From: Pseudomonas brassicacearum
GTDB lineage: Bacteria > Pseudomonadota > Gammaproteobacteria > Pseudomonadales > Pseudomonadaceae
NCBI RefSeq assembly: GCF_009601685.2
Contig: NZ_CP045701.2
Location: 2,666,001-2,730,000 of the forward strand
Length of the DNA stretch: 64,000 nt
Direction of reading: 5' to 3'
Shown: positions 1 through 9,770 of the stretch, in pieces
Layout of the letters: each line of letters begins with the position of its first letter
Position numbering within the stretch: the first letter of the stretch is position 1
Notes under the pieces: model-generated
Told to the model about the DNA's origin: nothing
What the model saw: the letters and a program-made list of their open reading frames with translations, nothing else
The model's database searches: none
Position numbers and translations under genes: made by a program

Positions 1-1611
1 TTGGGTGGCAAGCTGTTCGACGGTCGTGCCGGCCTGTTCGGCGACGCTGTTTTGCCGATCGATCGTGCCCGTCAGGTCATCCATCGACAAGTGCAGTTCG
101 CCAGAGTAGTGCTTGATTTGCGTCGCCATCAGCGCTTGCTGCTGGCTGGCCTGGGCCAATACCTGACCCAGGTCTGTCAGGCCGTCAAACACCGGCAGGA
201 TTGTGTTGTCCAGGCCGCGCGTGTCCAAGGCGCTGCTGAAGTCATTCATCTTGAACGCCATGATCTGCTTGACCACGACATGGTTCAGGCCCGCCAATTT
301 CTTGATCTGGCGGCGCAGGAAAAACGCCTTGAACTCGCCGTAGTGAGCGATGAAGTTGTCGACGTACTCATCGACAAAACGGGCGCCCTTGGTGACTCTG
401 AAGAAGAAAATCGCCGTGAGTGTCTGGTTAAGGTTCAAACCGAGGATTTCACCAAACGTCGAGAAGCCGGCCAGAGGCACGTCCCCGAAAATACCGGCCA
501 TGCTGCCCAGGTCGCTGCTGTTGTTGAGCCGGCGCAGGATGCAGTCGTTGAGAATAGCGGCCACCGGGCGGCCGCCTTTGCCCTTGAGGAATTTCTCGTA
601 GTCGAGTCGGGTCGCCTCGCGAAGGGGCGTGCGCTTGACCATCACCAGCTCTTCGCCGGGCGCCACGTCGCAGAACAACTGGATGATCTGCTGCTGATAG
701 TCGATACGGGCAATGGAGCGCACGAACAGTTCATCGCCCACGCGAATGGCGAATGAATAATCGGCCAGCTTCTTTTCCAGCGCCTGGGCACTGCATTCGA
801 ATGCATCGCACAGCGCCTGGACCATGCTCTTGATGTTCCCCCGGCTGTCGATGACCTGGTCGATGGTGCGGTCCTCGACCGACGCGGTCAGCACGCTGAA
901 CGTCAGCCCAGCCGGTTGGAAGTTCTGACTCTTGAACACTCCGAAGCGCACATCCGCCGCGGTTTTCAGAAAGACAATCTGCGCGTGGTTCTGATAACTG
1001 CGCTGCCCATCACTGATGAGGGTCTTTTTGAAGTCCGCCTTGCCACCGGCCGAGCCGCCGACGAACAGGCAGGGAAACCGTCCCGACTCATAGAGCGCCT
1101 CCATAAAGAATGACTCGGAAGCCGAAAGACCGTCGAACACCACGTAGGCCAAGGTATCGCGATGGTCAATGGGCGTGCTCACTTGCGCCTGCTTGATGTT
1201 ATTCACCAACCGGCTGATTCGCTCACGCATGGCCAAGCGCTTGCCGCCACCGCGAATGTCCTCGCACTCCAGCGGCACCATCACTACCTCGGCCGACACA
1301 ATCACACTGGCGTCAAACAGCTGCAGCACCACCCGGTCCCAGGTCTCGCCGGTCTGGCAATACAGCGTGTTCGCGCCGTTGCACAACTCACCCGACGTCG
1401 TGCACAGGCTGATGGCGCTGTGGGCGAAGCGCTTCTTGACCTTGGCGGCGATCTGGTCGATGTCCAGGTGCGGGGAGACGAACCCGGTGATCAACACTGG
1501 GGTGATACGTACGTCGGCCAGCGCCTGGTCCAGTTCAGCAGAGGTGCAGGCCACGCTGACAGCCCCTTGAGTGCGGGCTTGGGCTGTGTTGAAGAGGTTC
1601 AGTAGGTTCAT
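1..1611 (-). CDS. FIST-domain methyl-accepting chemotaxis protein (partial, runs off left edge)
   Basis: Translated from the ATG at 1611 the frame stays open for 537 codons to the window edge with no stop. The first ~370 residues read as a FIST sensor: an N-terminal FIST_N part (AELDQALADVRI..., CTTSGELCN, FVGGSAGGK) followed by FIST_C (VRVGDELFVRSIARIDY, APGEELVMVKR, GIFGDVPLAGFSTFGEILG). The last visible part (SVAEQAGTTVEQLATQ) is the start of a cytoplasmic chemoreceptor signalling helix. There is no signal peptide or membrane segment in the visible part, so this is a soluble receptor. FIST domains are thought to bind small ligands such as amino acids; the ligand here is not readable. The SD upstream of 1611 is weak. 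Confidence 0.85.
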   Translation of the reverse strand, partial: MNLLNLFNTAQARTQGAVSVACTSAELDQALADVRITPVLITGFVSPHLDIDQIAAKVKKRFAHSAISLCTTSGELCNGANTLYCQTGETWDRVVLQLFDASVIVSAEVVMVPLECEDIRGGGKRLAMRERISRLVNNIKQAQVSTPIDHRDTLAYVVFDGLSASESFFMEALYESGRFPCLFVGGSAGGKADFKKTLISDGQRSYQNHAQIVFLKTAADVRFGVFKSQNFQPAGLTFSVLTASVEDRTIDQVIDSRGNIKSMVQALCDAFECSAQALEKKLADYSFAIRVGDELFVRSIARIDYQQQIIQLFCDVAPGEELVMVKRTPLREATRLDYEKFLKGKGGRPVAAILNDCILRRLNNSSDLGSMAGIFGDVPLAGFSTFGEILGLNLNQTLTAIFFFRVTKGARFVDEYVDNFIAHYGEFKAFFLRRQIKKLAGLNHVVVKQIMAFKMNDFSSALDTRGLDNTILPVFDGLTDLGQVLAQASQQQALMATQIKHYSGELHLSMDDLTGTIDRQNSVAEQAGTTVEQLATQ

Positions 1612-1951
1612 GGCTGGACTCGGTTGAGCGCGACGAGACGCGTACGAGGTATGCGGGCGGAGTTCTTTCTCTGTCGCGGTCACGGCTGGGGGCTTGTATG
1701 GGCGTGAGCTTGTGCTATTTGCGGGGGCCACACACAGGGGCTTTTGGTTGGGGTTCACTCCGCCTGTTGATCAGCGACTTTCGTATAGGCCTCGGGAGAA
1801 GCCTATGAAAAAAATCAACTCCATGACGCCTGGACGGCAAAGCGACACCCGCTATGCTATCGACGATGGCGTCTTGCCATTTACTCCGCCCACCACAACC
1901 TCAGGTGCGAGACGAGAACCTGCCCGTCATCGCCCTTTGCAGAGACAATCC
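1612..1951. other. intergenic region between divergent genes
   Basis: This 340-base stretch separates the start of the FIST-chemoreceptor (minus) from the exported protein (plus). It must hold both promoters, but I see no convincing sigma-70 or sigma-54 pair. An open frame reads through it into the downstream gene from 1694, but this leader looks non-coding: it is rich in Arg, Pro and Thr, and a proper signal peptide begins only at 1952. Confidence 0.5.
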
Positions 1952-3058
1952 ATGAATACATACAAAGCCATGTCCGGATTTGCCTGGGGTGTTTTGTTAG
2001 GTTGCATCGGCCAGGCCAACGCTTTTCAGCTCTCGCCGGATGGCACCTTGGCTGAGCGGGAGATGGCCAAGAAGTACGGGGTGTCCTATAAGGCGACGGT
2101 GCCGTTCGCCAGCTTTGCGCTGCATAATTTTTCCGATCCTGCCCATGAGGCGCTGACGCAGAAGATCTATGGGTGCGACGGGGACTGGCAGGATTGCAGC
2201 AACCCCAATCTGGAAAATGCCGGCGCCTACATCATTGCCGGGGTTCGCTGGAACGATGATCCGGTGTTCATGCCGGGTGCGGAAGATGCCAAGACCAAGG
2301 GCTGCAATGGACGTTATTCGGTTGGCTTTATCTCGCAGACTCGGTGCTGGGTAAATCTCTTCGAGAAAGCGGAGGGCAAAAGTGCTTCTGAGCCGATGGC
2401 GTTCATGGGGGCGGGGAACTACATTTCTCGTTCGCATTTCGGCGACCTGCAGTTCTTGCATGCAATGGCTTCCCAAGAGGGCGCCACGCCGGAGCAGACC
2501 AAGCGTGAAATCATGATGTGGGCCGAGTTTGCCTGGGGTGTTGCCGATGGAACCTATCCCATCAATACCTATTTGAAAGACATCAAGATCGAAGGTTGGG
2601 AACAGCATTTCAATAACGGGCAGACCGTACAGGATCTTTTTGCGGTCGGGCGTCCATGGCTGCGGGCGAATGTGAACCAGGTGGCGTTTGGCAGCTTGCT
2701 TCACCTTGTCCAGGACAGTTTCGCCGGGGGGCATGCGCAGCGGCGTGAAGAGGTACTGGGTGACAAGTGCATGGGCGGTGCCGACGCTGTGCTGGGGCGG
2801 ATCGAAGAGTTTCATTCTTATGCCCGGCAGGATCATGCCAAGCACAAGGACGATGACGCCAGTTCAGTGGCCAGGATCATGTTGATGGGCCATGAACCGG
2901 ATGTCGTGGATGCGGGCAAGAAACTGAGGGGATTTATCGCCGATCGCAGGAAATGGGCGGATGTCAGGCCATATCTGGATGAGTGTGTTTTTGCGCTGGC
3001 CAATGAAACGACTCCGGCGTCGGCGGGTGATGGATATAAGCTGCAGGCCAACCGCTGA
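1952..3058 (+). CDS. exported protein with a zinc phospholipase C/P1-nuclease-like histidine motif
   Basis: The 368-residue protein begins MNTYKAMSGFAWGVLLGCIG followed by QANAF, a signal peptide with likely cleavage after QANA; this decides the start at 1952 over an in-frame upstream one. The most telling motif is HLVQDSFAGGH at residues 251-261, resembling the H-x3-D metal site of bacterial zinc-dependent phospholipases C and P1-type nucleases. HNFSDPAHEALTQ near the mature N-terminus and HSYARQDHAKHKDD later could supply further ligands. Several cysteines (CDGDWQDC, CNGRY, TRCW) suggest disulfides in an extracytoplasmic protein. The enzymatic activity is inferred from the motif only; it may be a lipase-like toxin or an enzyme of unknown substrate. 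It stands alone and is followed by a REP pair. Confidence 0.6.
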   Translation: MNTYKAMSGFAWGVLLGCIGQANAFQLSPDGTLAEREMAKKYGVSYKATVPFASFALHNFSDPAHEALTQKIYGCDGDWQDCSNPNLENAGAYIIAGVRWNDDPVFMPGAEDAKTKGCNGRYSVGFISQTRCWVNLFEKAEGKSASEPMAFMGAGNYISRSHFGDLQFLHAMASQEGATPEQTKREIMMWAEFAWGVADGTYPINTYLKDIKIEGWEQHFNNGQTVQDLFAVGRPWLRANVNQVAFGSLLHLVQDSFAGGHAQRREEVLGDKCMGGADAVLGRIEEFHSYARQDHAKHKDDDASSVARIMLMGHEPDVVDAGKKLRGFIADRRKWADVRPYLDECVFALANETTPASAGDGYKLQANR

Positions 3059-3076
3059 ACACCTGATGAAAAACGG

Positions 3077-3160
3077 GTGGGAGCTTGCTCACATTGACGT
3101 CGGCATATTCAGCATCGGTGCAAGCTGATCCACCGCCTTCGCGAGCAAGCCCGCTCCCAC
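3077..3160. repeat. inverted pair of REP elements
   Basis: GTGGGAGCTTGCTC at 3077-3090 and GCGAGCAAGCCCGCTCCCAC at 3141-3160 are opposite-facing copies of the common Pseudomonas REP core, about 50 bases apart. They lie just after the stop of the exported protein and before the flavin monooxygenase, where such pairs often limit read-through or stabilise transcripts. Confidence 0.75.
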
Positions 3161-3272
3161 AGTAGCCACAGAACGATGTGCCTTGCCTGCCCGCCGGCCG
3201 TCCGTTGACATTCGGCCTTCCTCGACCATCATTAAGTGCCTCCAGAGTCATCACTCCTCCAGAGGCACGATC

Positions 3273-4799
3273 ATGGCGCAAACGGACATTCTCGTTGTGG
3301 GAGCCGGCCCTACTGGATTGGTCCTGGCTTTATGGCTGACCCGGCAGGGGCTTGCTGTCAGGGTTGTCGACAAGAGCCGCGGGCCGGGGGAAACCTCGCG
3401 GGCCATGGCCGTCCAGGCCCGCACACTTGAGCTGTATCGCCAGCTCGGCATGGCCGGTGCGGTCATCGAGGCCGGGTACAAAACCCCAGCCATGAACCTG
3501 TGGGCCCGGGGGAAACGCAAGGCGCGGATTCCTCTGGTGGACGCTGGCGGGGATGTATCGCCTTATCCTTTTGTCCTCATATACCCCCAGGATCGTCATG
3601 AGCGGCTGTTGGTCGAGCAGCTTCAGGCCCTGGGCGTCGAAGTCGAGCGGCAGACCGAACTGCTGTCCTTCGAGGACCGTGGCGACCACGTTGCCGCGCG
3701 CTTGAAACACGCCGATGGTCGCGAAGAAACGCTGACGGCCGCTTACCTCGCAGGATGCGATGGCGCGCATTCGCTCGTGCGTCATCAGGTGGGAAGCGGT
3801 TTCGAGGGCGGCACCTATAAGCAGTTGTTCTACGTGGCGGACGTGTCTGCCAGCGGTTTCGAGCCTGCGGATGAGGCCCATGTCGCTTTTGATAAATCCG
3901 AATTCGTGTTGGCGTTTTTCTATGGCGAAACGGATCAATATCGCCTGATCGGGACGGTTCGTGATGAGCGTGCAGAACATCCAGAGACGCTGACGTTCGA
4001 GGACGTTGGCCATGACGCGATCAACGGCCTGAACATCAGGATCAGTCATGTGAATTGGTTTTCCACTTACCGGGTCCATCATCGCGTCACGGATCAGTTC
4101 CGCTGGGGCAGGGCGTTTTTGCTGGGAGACGCTGCGCACGTCCACAGCCCGGCCGGTGGTCAAGGCATGAACACCGGCATCCTGGACGCGATCAATCTGG
4201 CCTGGAAACTGGCGTCGGTCGTGAAGGGACAGGCCCCCGACACGTTACTCGACAGCTACCAGGCCGAACGCCAGGCGTTTGCGCAAAAACTGGTGGAAAC
4301 GACGGACCGGCTGTTCACCTTTGCAACCGCCCAAGGCAATTTTGCCGACTTCGTGCGCACGCGCATCGCACCGCTTTTTGCCAGCGTTGCCTATAAAAGC
4401 GAGAACGTGCGCGAGTACCTGTTCCGGATAGTGTCCCAAACCACCTTGAATTATCACCAGAGCCCGTTGAGTGCCGGCAAGGCGGGTGACGTGCTGGGCG
4501 GTGACCGTTTGCCATGGGTTCCGGTGCCGGGCGCCGACAACTACGAACCGCTCGCATCCATCGGCTGGCAGGTGCATGTCTACGGTGAGGCCCGGGCGGA
4601 GCTGCAAGACTGGAGCCGCCAGCACCAGATCCCCCTGCACACGTTCACCTGGCAGGATGAGCATCACAAAGCCGGGTTGTGTCGGGACGCCGCGTATCTG
4701 CTGCGTCCCGATACCTACGTCGCCCTGGCGGATCCCCAAGCGTCTGCGGCAACGTTGAGCCGGTATTTCAGCGACCGGGGCCTGACACTGCCGGCTTGA
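3273..4799 (+). CDS. FAD-dependent aromatic-ring monooxygenase (PheA/TfdB type)
   Basis: A 508-residue class A flavin monooxygenase. The start at 3273 places the Rossmann dinucleotide motif VVGAGPTG at residues 8-15, as usual. The DG motif region (AGCDGAHSLVR) binds FAD and NADPH, and GDAAHVHSPAGGQGMN near residue 285 is the second FAD-ribose motif. The C-terminal ~120 residues (from about VPVPGADNYEPL) form the thioredoxin-like tail seen in phenol and polyketide hydroxylases. It probably hydroxylates an aromatic or polyketide substrate with NAD(P)H and oxygen. No ring-cleavage or transport gene is adjacent, so the substrate cannot be inferred. It is distinct from the second flavin monooxygenase at 29877-31640. 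Confidence 0.85.
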   Translation: MAQTDILVVGAGPTGLVLALWLTRQGLAVRVVDKSRGPGETSRAMAVQARTLELYRQLGMAGAVIEAGYKTPAMNLWARGKRKARIPLVDAGGDVSPYPFVLIYPQDRHERLLVEQLQALGVEVERQTELLSFEDRGDHVAARLKHADGREETLTAAYLAGCDGAHSLVRHQVGSGFEGGTYKQLFYVADVSASGFEPADEAHVAFDKSEFVLAFFYGETDQYRLIGTVRDERAEHPETLTFEDVGHDAINGLNIRISHVNWFSTYRVHHRVTDQFRWGRAFLLGDAAHVHSPAGGQGMNTGILDAINLAWKLASVVKGQAPDTLLDSYQAERQAFAQKLVETTDRLFTFATAQGNFADFVRTRIAPLFASVAYKSENVREYLFRIVSQTTLNYHQSPLSAGKAGDVLGGDRLPWVPVPGADNYEPLASIGWQVHVYGEARAELQDWSRQHQIPLHTFTWQDEHHKAGLCRDAAYLLRPDTYVALADPQASAATLSRYFSDRGLTLPA

Positions 4800-4824
4800 G
4801 CGCGCCAGGTTTGGCGATTCGCCC

Positions 4825-5664
4825 TCAGCCCAGATCCCCAGCCTCATGCCGCTCCGGCACCTGGCTCGCTTCATCCCCCCACGTGCGGTTGACCCGCTGC
4901 CCGCGCTGGACGGCCGGTCGCTTGGCGATCTCTTCGGCCCAGCGCTGCACATGGGTGTATTCGTGGGCACTCAGGAATTCGGCGGCGCCGTACACGTTGT
5001 TACGCACCAGTTGGCCATACCAGGGCCAGACTGCAATGTCGGCGATGGTGTAGTCATCGCCTGCCAGGTATTGGCTTTCGCCAAGGCGGCGATCCAGTAC
5101 GTCGAGTTGACGCTTGGCCTCCATGGTGAAGCGATTGATCGGGTATTCGAATTTCTCCGGCGCATACGCGTAGAAATGCCCGAAACCACCGCCCAGGTAC
5201 GGCGCAGAGCCCATCTGCCAGAACAGCCAGTTCAGTGTTTCGGTGCGGCCTGCCGGGTCGGTGGGCAGGAAGGCGCCGAATTTTTCCGCCAGGTACAGCA
5301 GGATCGAACCGGACTCGAACACACGGATGGCAGGTTCCACGCTGCGGTCCAGCAGGGCCGGGATCTTGGAGTTGGGGTTGACCTCGACAAAACCGCTGGA
5401 GAACTGGTCACCCTCGCTGATGCGGATCAGCCAGGCGTCGTACTCCGCGCCCGTATGACCCTGTGCCAGCAGTTCCTCCAGCAGGATGGTCACCTTCACG
5501 CCATTGGGCGTGGCCAGGGAATAGAGCTGCAACGGGTGTTTGCCAACCGGCAAGGCTTTGTCGTGGGTCGGCCCGGCGACAGGGCGGTTGATGCTGGCGA
5601 ACTGGCCGCCAGACGGGGCGTCGTTTTTCCAGACCTTGGGCGGAACGTAGGACGCTTGGCTCAT
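4825..5664 (-). CDS. yghU: YghU-type glutathione S-transferase / disulfide-bond oxidoreductase
   Basis: 279 residues from the ATG at 5664, which has a GAGG Shine-Dalgarno nine bases upstream; an ATG 15 bases earlier has none. The sequence has the long YghU N-terminal extension (SYVPPKVWKNDAPSGGQFAS), a thioredoxin-fold half (LYSLATPNGVKVTILLEELL, NPNSKIPAL, ESGSILLYLAEKF) and an all-helical C-terminal half (YLAGDDYTIADIAVWPWYG). YghU and YfcG-type enzymes bind glutathione and reduce disulfides such as 2-hydroxyethyl disulfide. It converges on the flavin monooxygenase, with only about 25 bases between the stops. Confidence 0.85.
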   Translation of the reverse strand: MSQASYVPPKVWKNDAPSGGQFASINRPVAGPTHDKALPVGKHPLQLYSLATPNGVKVTILLEELLAQGHTGAEYDAWLIRISEGDQFSSGFVEVNPNSKIPALLDRSVEPAIRVFESGSILLYLAEKFGAFLPTDPAGRTETLNWLFWQMGSAPYLGGGFGHFYAYAPEKFEYPINRFTMEAKRQLDVLDRRLGESQYLAGDDYTIADIAVWPWYGQLVRNNVYGAAEFLSAHEYTHVQRWAEEIAKRPAVQRGQRVNRTWGDEASQVPERHEAGDLG

Positions 5665-5707
5665 CGGGACATACCTCATCGTTTGCTTGTGGTGTGATCC
5701 CCAGAGT

Positions 5708-6442
5708 CTACCGCTGTTCGTTCATGATCCGCGCCACTTCACCGGAAGCCTTGAGCTGATCGAAAGCGCGCTGGGCCTTGGCGACGACTTCGTCAGGCGT
5801 GCTCAGGCTGAACGCCAGGTGGACCCTGTGGGGTTGCTCGTCGAGGGTATAGACCTCTTCCAGGGAAGTGAAATCGACTTGGGCATCCTTGCTCAGCAGG
5901 CGCGCGGTGTTCTCTGGCATCGGCAACAGCTGGACCTGGCGATTCAGCAGCTTTTGAAAGTTGTCGTGGTTGTTGGCCGAGCTGACCAGCCGGGTAAACC
6001 CACGCTGTTGCAGGTAGATCTGCTTGGCGTCGTTTCGCACCACGCCGATGCTGTACTGCCTGGCGTCCTCGAGGTTGTTGACGGTGATGCCTTCACTGTC
6101 GCGCATCTTGTAGAGCCGGCTCGCCACCCGGTGTATTTCCCCGACCCATTTGAACAAATGCTCGCGGGCCGGGGTACGGTCCAACGGGAAAATCAGCACG
6201 TTAGGCTCATGCAGGGCCTTTTCGTAGGCCCGGGCCCACGGGTACAGCGACAGGCTGTAGTCGGTCAGATGCGCGCCTCTCAACGTTTCTTCGGCGATGC
6301 GAATACCCGGCCCGACGACCTTGTCATCACGCTGGTAGGCATAGAGGGAATCTTCGGTCACGACTTCGATCGCCTCGGCGTGGCTTTGCAGGCTGATCGA
6401 GGTGAGGAGCAAGCACGAGCAGAGTATCAGGCGATAGTGCAT
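5708..6442 (-). CDS. periplasmic solute-binding protein, SBP_bac_3-like
   Basis: 244 residues with a clear signal peptide (MHYRLILCSCLLLTSISLQS, then HAEA). The mature protein resembles amino-acid-type solute-binding proteins: VTEDSLYAYQRDD near the N-terminus and LYPWARAYEKALHEPNVLIF, a signature of the Pseudomonas orphan subgroup that goes with signalling rather than transport. No permease or ATPase is adjacent. It is the third gene of a minus-strand operon after a paralogous binding protein (7814-8572) and a diguanylate cyclase, 26 bases from the latter. It probably reports ligand occupancy to the cyclase's periplasmic domain; this is inference from context. Confidence 0.8.
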   Translation of the reverse strand: MHYRLILCSCLLLTSISLQSHAEAIEVVTEDSLYAYQRDDKVVGPGIRIAEETLRGAHLTDYSLSLYPWARAYEKALHEPNVLIFPLDRTPAREHLFKWVGEIHRVASRLYKMRDSEGITVNNLEDARQYSIGVVRNDAKQIYLQQRGFTRLVSSANNHDNFQKLLNRQVQLLPMPENTARLLSKDAQVDFTSLEEVYTLDEQPHRVHLAFSLSTPDEVVAKAQRAFDQLKASGEVARIMNEQR

Positions 6443-6468
6443 AGACAGACCTCATGGCATGCGATGGT

Positions 6469-7812
6469 TTACAGGGCGACGCAGTCGCGCCCCTGGTGTT
6501 TGGCCCGGTACAGCGCCTGGTCGGCGCGTTGCAGCAGTTGATCGAAATGGTCCATGGTTTCCGGGTCCAGCTCGGCAACGCCGATGCTCACGGTGACAAA
6601 CGGCGATACCTTGGAACCGCTGTGGGGCAGTTCACGTTCGGCCAGGCTTGTACGAAAACGTTGGGCGGCCTCGCAGGCCTGGGCGGCGTTGATGTTGGGC
6701 AGGGCCACGACGAACTCTTCGCCGCCGACGCGCGCAGTCAGTTCGCCAGAGCGGCCGAACACGCTGCGCAGGGTCTCGGCGATCTCCTTCAAGCACAGGT
6801 CGCCTTGCATGTGGCCGTAGGTGTCGTTGTAGATCTTGAAGAAATCCACATCGCACATGAGCACGGCCAGCGGGGTCTTGTGGCGGATCGCCCGGCGAAA
6901 CTCGATGTCCTTCAACTCGTCGAAATAGCGACGGTTGGCCAGCCCCGTCAAATCATCGTGACGTGACAGTGCTTCAAGGGCCTGGTTGGCCGCCTTCAAT
7001 TCTGCGGTGCGGGCCTCGACCAGTTCGGCCATTTGGTCGCGGCTGGCGGCAAGGGCCAGTTCGTCCGAGTGCTGGCGCTCCAAATGGGCGCGCAGATTGT
7101 CCTGGAGTGTATTGACCTGGAATTCGAGCAGGCTCAGCTCGTCCTGGCGCTGCACCGCCCGTTGCAGCTTGAGGTGATGCTTGAGGGTTTGCGGCACCAG
7201 TTCGCCCAGGTGCCGGGCGATGTGCACCACATGCACGGTCACCAGGCGGTTGAACACGGTCATGATCAACCCGGCCAGCAGCAAGGACTGGATGAGCTGG
7301 GTGATGACGATGCTGCGTGCTTCGTCCCAGAGGCGTTCCCAAAGCAGGTTGTTGTCGCCTTCGATGGTCAGCTCGCCGACTTTTTCATGGGCCCCGGCGT
7401 AGGGCTGTGCGATGAGCTCGCGGTGCAGCACCGGCACCACGCCGGATTGATCGACGGCGTATCGATTGAGTTCGATGACTTCAGGCGCTTGCCCGGGACG
7501 CAGGATGTTCAACACCAGGCGTCCCACGGGCGCTGCCATGGCGACGCTGGTGATTTGCTGGTCGAGGGATTCACGGTCCAGTTCCCAAATGGCATGGGCC
7601 AGGGTGTTCTGGAACACCTGGTCGATCAGGGCCAGCTCCGAATTCATTTCCGCCAGGTTGTTTTCCCAGGCCAACCAGGTACGCCAGGTGACCATCGCCA
7701 GGGTAAAGAGCAGGCAGAACAACAGCGTTGCCAGCACCAGGCGGCGTCCCAGGGAGCTGAACGCCTTGGTCTGTGGTTGTAAGGAGGACGCCGTACGAAA
7801 ATTGGCATCCAT
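6469..7812 (-). CDS. membrane diguanylate cyclase (GGDEF)
   Basis: 447 residues. The start at 7812 lies one base after the stop of the upstream binding protein, indicating translational coupling. Order: cytoplasmic tip, first membrane helix (RRLVLATLLFCLLFTLAMVT), a periplasmic domain of ~120 residues, a second helix (SIVITQLIQSLLLAGLIMTV), a HAMP-like/coiled-coil linker (ERQHSDELALAASRDQMAEL), then the GGDEF domain. The substrate loop DVDFFKIYNDTYGHMQGD and the active-site signature GGEEF (near residue 360) are intact, so cyclic-di-GMP synthesis is expected. I see no clear RxxD inhibitory site directly before the signature (it reads LTARVGGEEF). There is no EAL domain. Confidence 0.9.
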   Translation of the reverse strand: MDANFRTASSLQPQTKAFSSLGRRLVLATLLFCLLFTLAMVTWRTWLAWENNLAEMNSELALIDQVFQNTLAHAIWELDRESLDQQITSVAMAAPVGRLVLNILRPGQAPEVIELNRYAVDQSGVVPVLHRELIAQPYAGAHEKVGELTIEGDNNLLWERLWDEARSIVITQLIQSLLLAGLIMTVFNRLVTVHVVHIARHLGELVPQTLKHHLKLQRAVQRQDELSLLEFQVNTLQDNLRAHLERQHSDELALAASRDQMAELVEARTAELKAANQALEALSRHDDLTGLANRRYFDELKDIEFRRAIRHKTPLAVLMCDVDFFKIYNDTYGHMQGDLCLKEIAETLRSVFGRSGELTARVGGEEFVVALPNINAAQACEAAQRFRTSLAERELPHSGSKVSPFVTVSIGVAELDPETMDHFDQLLQRADQALYRAKHQGRDCVAL

Positions 7813-7813
7813 G

Positions 7814-8572
7814 TCATAGCCATTTGCGCAGGATGGCATCGTAGACGCCATTGCGTCGGATGGTCTCCAGGCCAGCACGGAACTTCGCCACCGTATCGGC
7901 GGGCGTATTGCGGCTGAACGCCATGCTCAAGCCGTCGGCGCTGCTCAGTTCGGGCAGCGCCAGCGAGCGGACCAGCAACTTGTCCGGGTCTTCGCCATTC
8001 TGGCGCGTGAGGTACAACGCGTTGAGCTCATTGGAAATCCACAGCTCCACATGATCGACCTTGAGCTTGCGGTAGTTGTGTTCGTACTTGGTGCTCGACT
8101 GCAGTTCTTCGCCGATGCGAAAGCCCTTCGAGACCAGGTATTGCTCGCCCACGTCCTGGTTGACGGTGGCGATCTGGTGACCGTGGGCATCGGCCAGCGT
8201 GTCGAGTTTCACCGGCCGGTTGGCCAGCGAGTAGAGGTACCACTGCGTCGGGCCGATGCTGCCGACCCACTGGAAAAGCGATTCGCGTGCAGGCGTGCGG
8301 ACGATCGAATAGATCAACACGTTGCTTTCATTGAGCGCCAGTTCGTAGGCGCGGGCCCACGGCATGGACTGGATAGGCGCGTCCATGCCGACCTCCTTGA
8401 GCACGGCCCGGACCACCTCGGTGCTCATGCCGGTCATTTGGCCGTTCTGCGTCATGTTGTAGGGCGGCAGTTCCTCGGTCACGATGCGCAGTTGCGCCTC
8501 TGCCGCGCAAGCGCTTGCAGCGAGGAACATCAGGACGCCCCACATCAGCAGGCGATTGAGAGGCAAACCCAT
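7814..8572 (-). CDS. periplasmic solute-binding protein, SBP_bac_3-like (paralogue)
   Basis: 252 residues, signal peptide MGLPLNRLLMWGVLMFLAAS then ACAAEA. The mature part resembles the protein at 5708-6442: RIVTEELPPYNMTQNGQMTG, SMPWARAYELALNESNVLIY, TPARESLFQWVG and FSRNTPADTVAKF align well by eye with the paralogue's LYPWARAYEKALHEPNVLIF and TPAREHLFKWVG. It is the first gene of the SBP-cyclase-SBP operon. The spacing of one base to the cyclase suggests equal translation of sensor and enzyme. Confidence 0.82.
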   Translation of the reverse strand: MGLPLNRLLMWGVLMFLAASACAAEAQLRIVTEELPPYNMTQNGQMTGMSTEVVRAVLKEVGMDAPIQSMPWARAYELALNESNVLIYSIVRTPARESLFQWVGSIGPTQWYLYSLANRPVKLDTLADAHGHQIATVNQDVGEQYLVSKGFRIGEELQSSTKYEHNYRKLKVDHVELWISNELNALYLTRQNGEDPDKLLVRSLALPELSSADGLSMAFSRNTPADTVAKFRAGLETIRRNGVYDAILRKWL

Positions 8573-8661
8573 CGATCATTACCCTATGCAACTGGCAGAA
8601 CCCAGAGGTCTGGGAGCTATTATTGATAGGGTTATCGGCTGTGCTGGCGCCTGCTTGAATA

Positions 8662-9657
<996 letters not shown>

Positions 9658-9736
9658 GCTGATAGCTCCTGGAAATGAACGACCTGTGCAGTCTCTATCA
9701 AGCGGTTTTCTGGATAAATCCATGATTATTGGTTTA

Positions 9737-9759
9737 ACTATTCGTGATATCTAAATAGT
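9737..9759. promoter_or_regulatory. LysR-type operator dyad between divergent genes
   Basis: ACTATT at 9737-9742 and AATAGT at 9754-9759 are perfect inverted halves separated by 11 bases. This fits the T-N11-A form of LysR-family sites. It lies 11 bases before the LysR start codon and about 80 bases from the reductase start, so it could serve autoregulation as well as control of the divergent gene. Confidence 0.5.
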
Positions 9760-9770
9760 GAGGCGCAAGA

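Noticed and set aside
1..756. Plus-strand open frames in the first 1.6 kb
   Set aside because: The minus strand encodes an uninterrupted FIST-chemoreceptor; the plus frames are its antisense shadows rich in Val, His and Gln.
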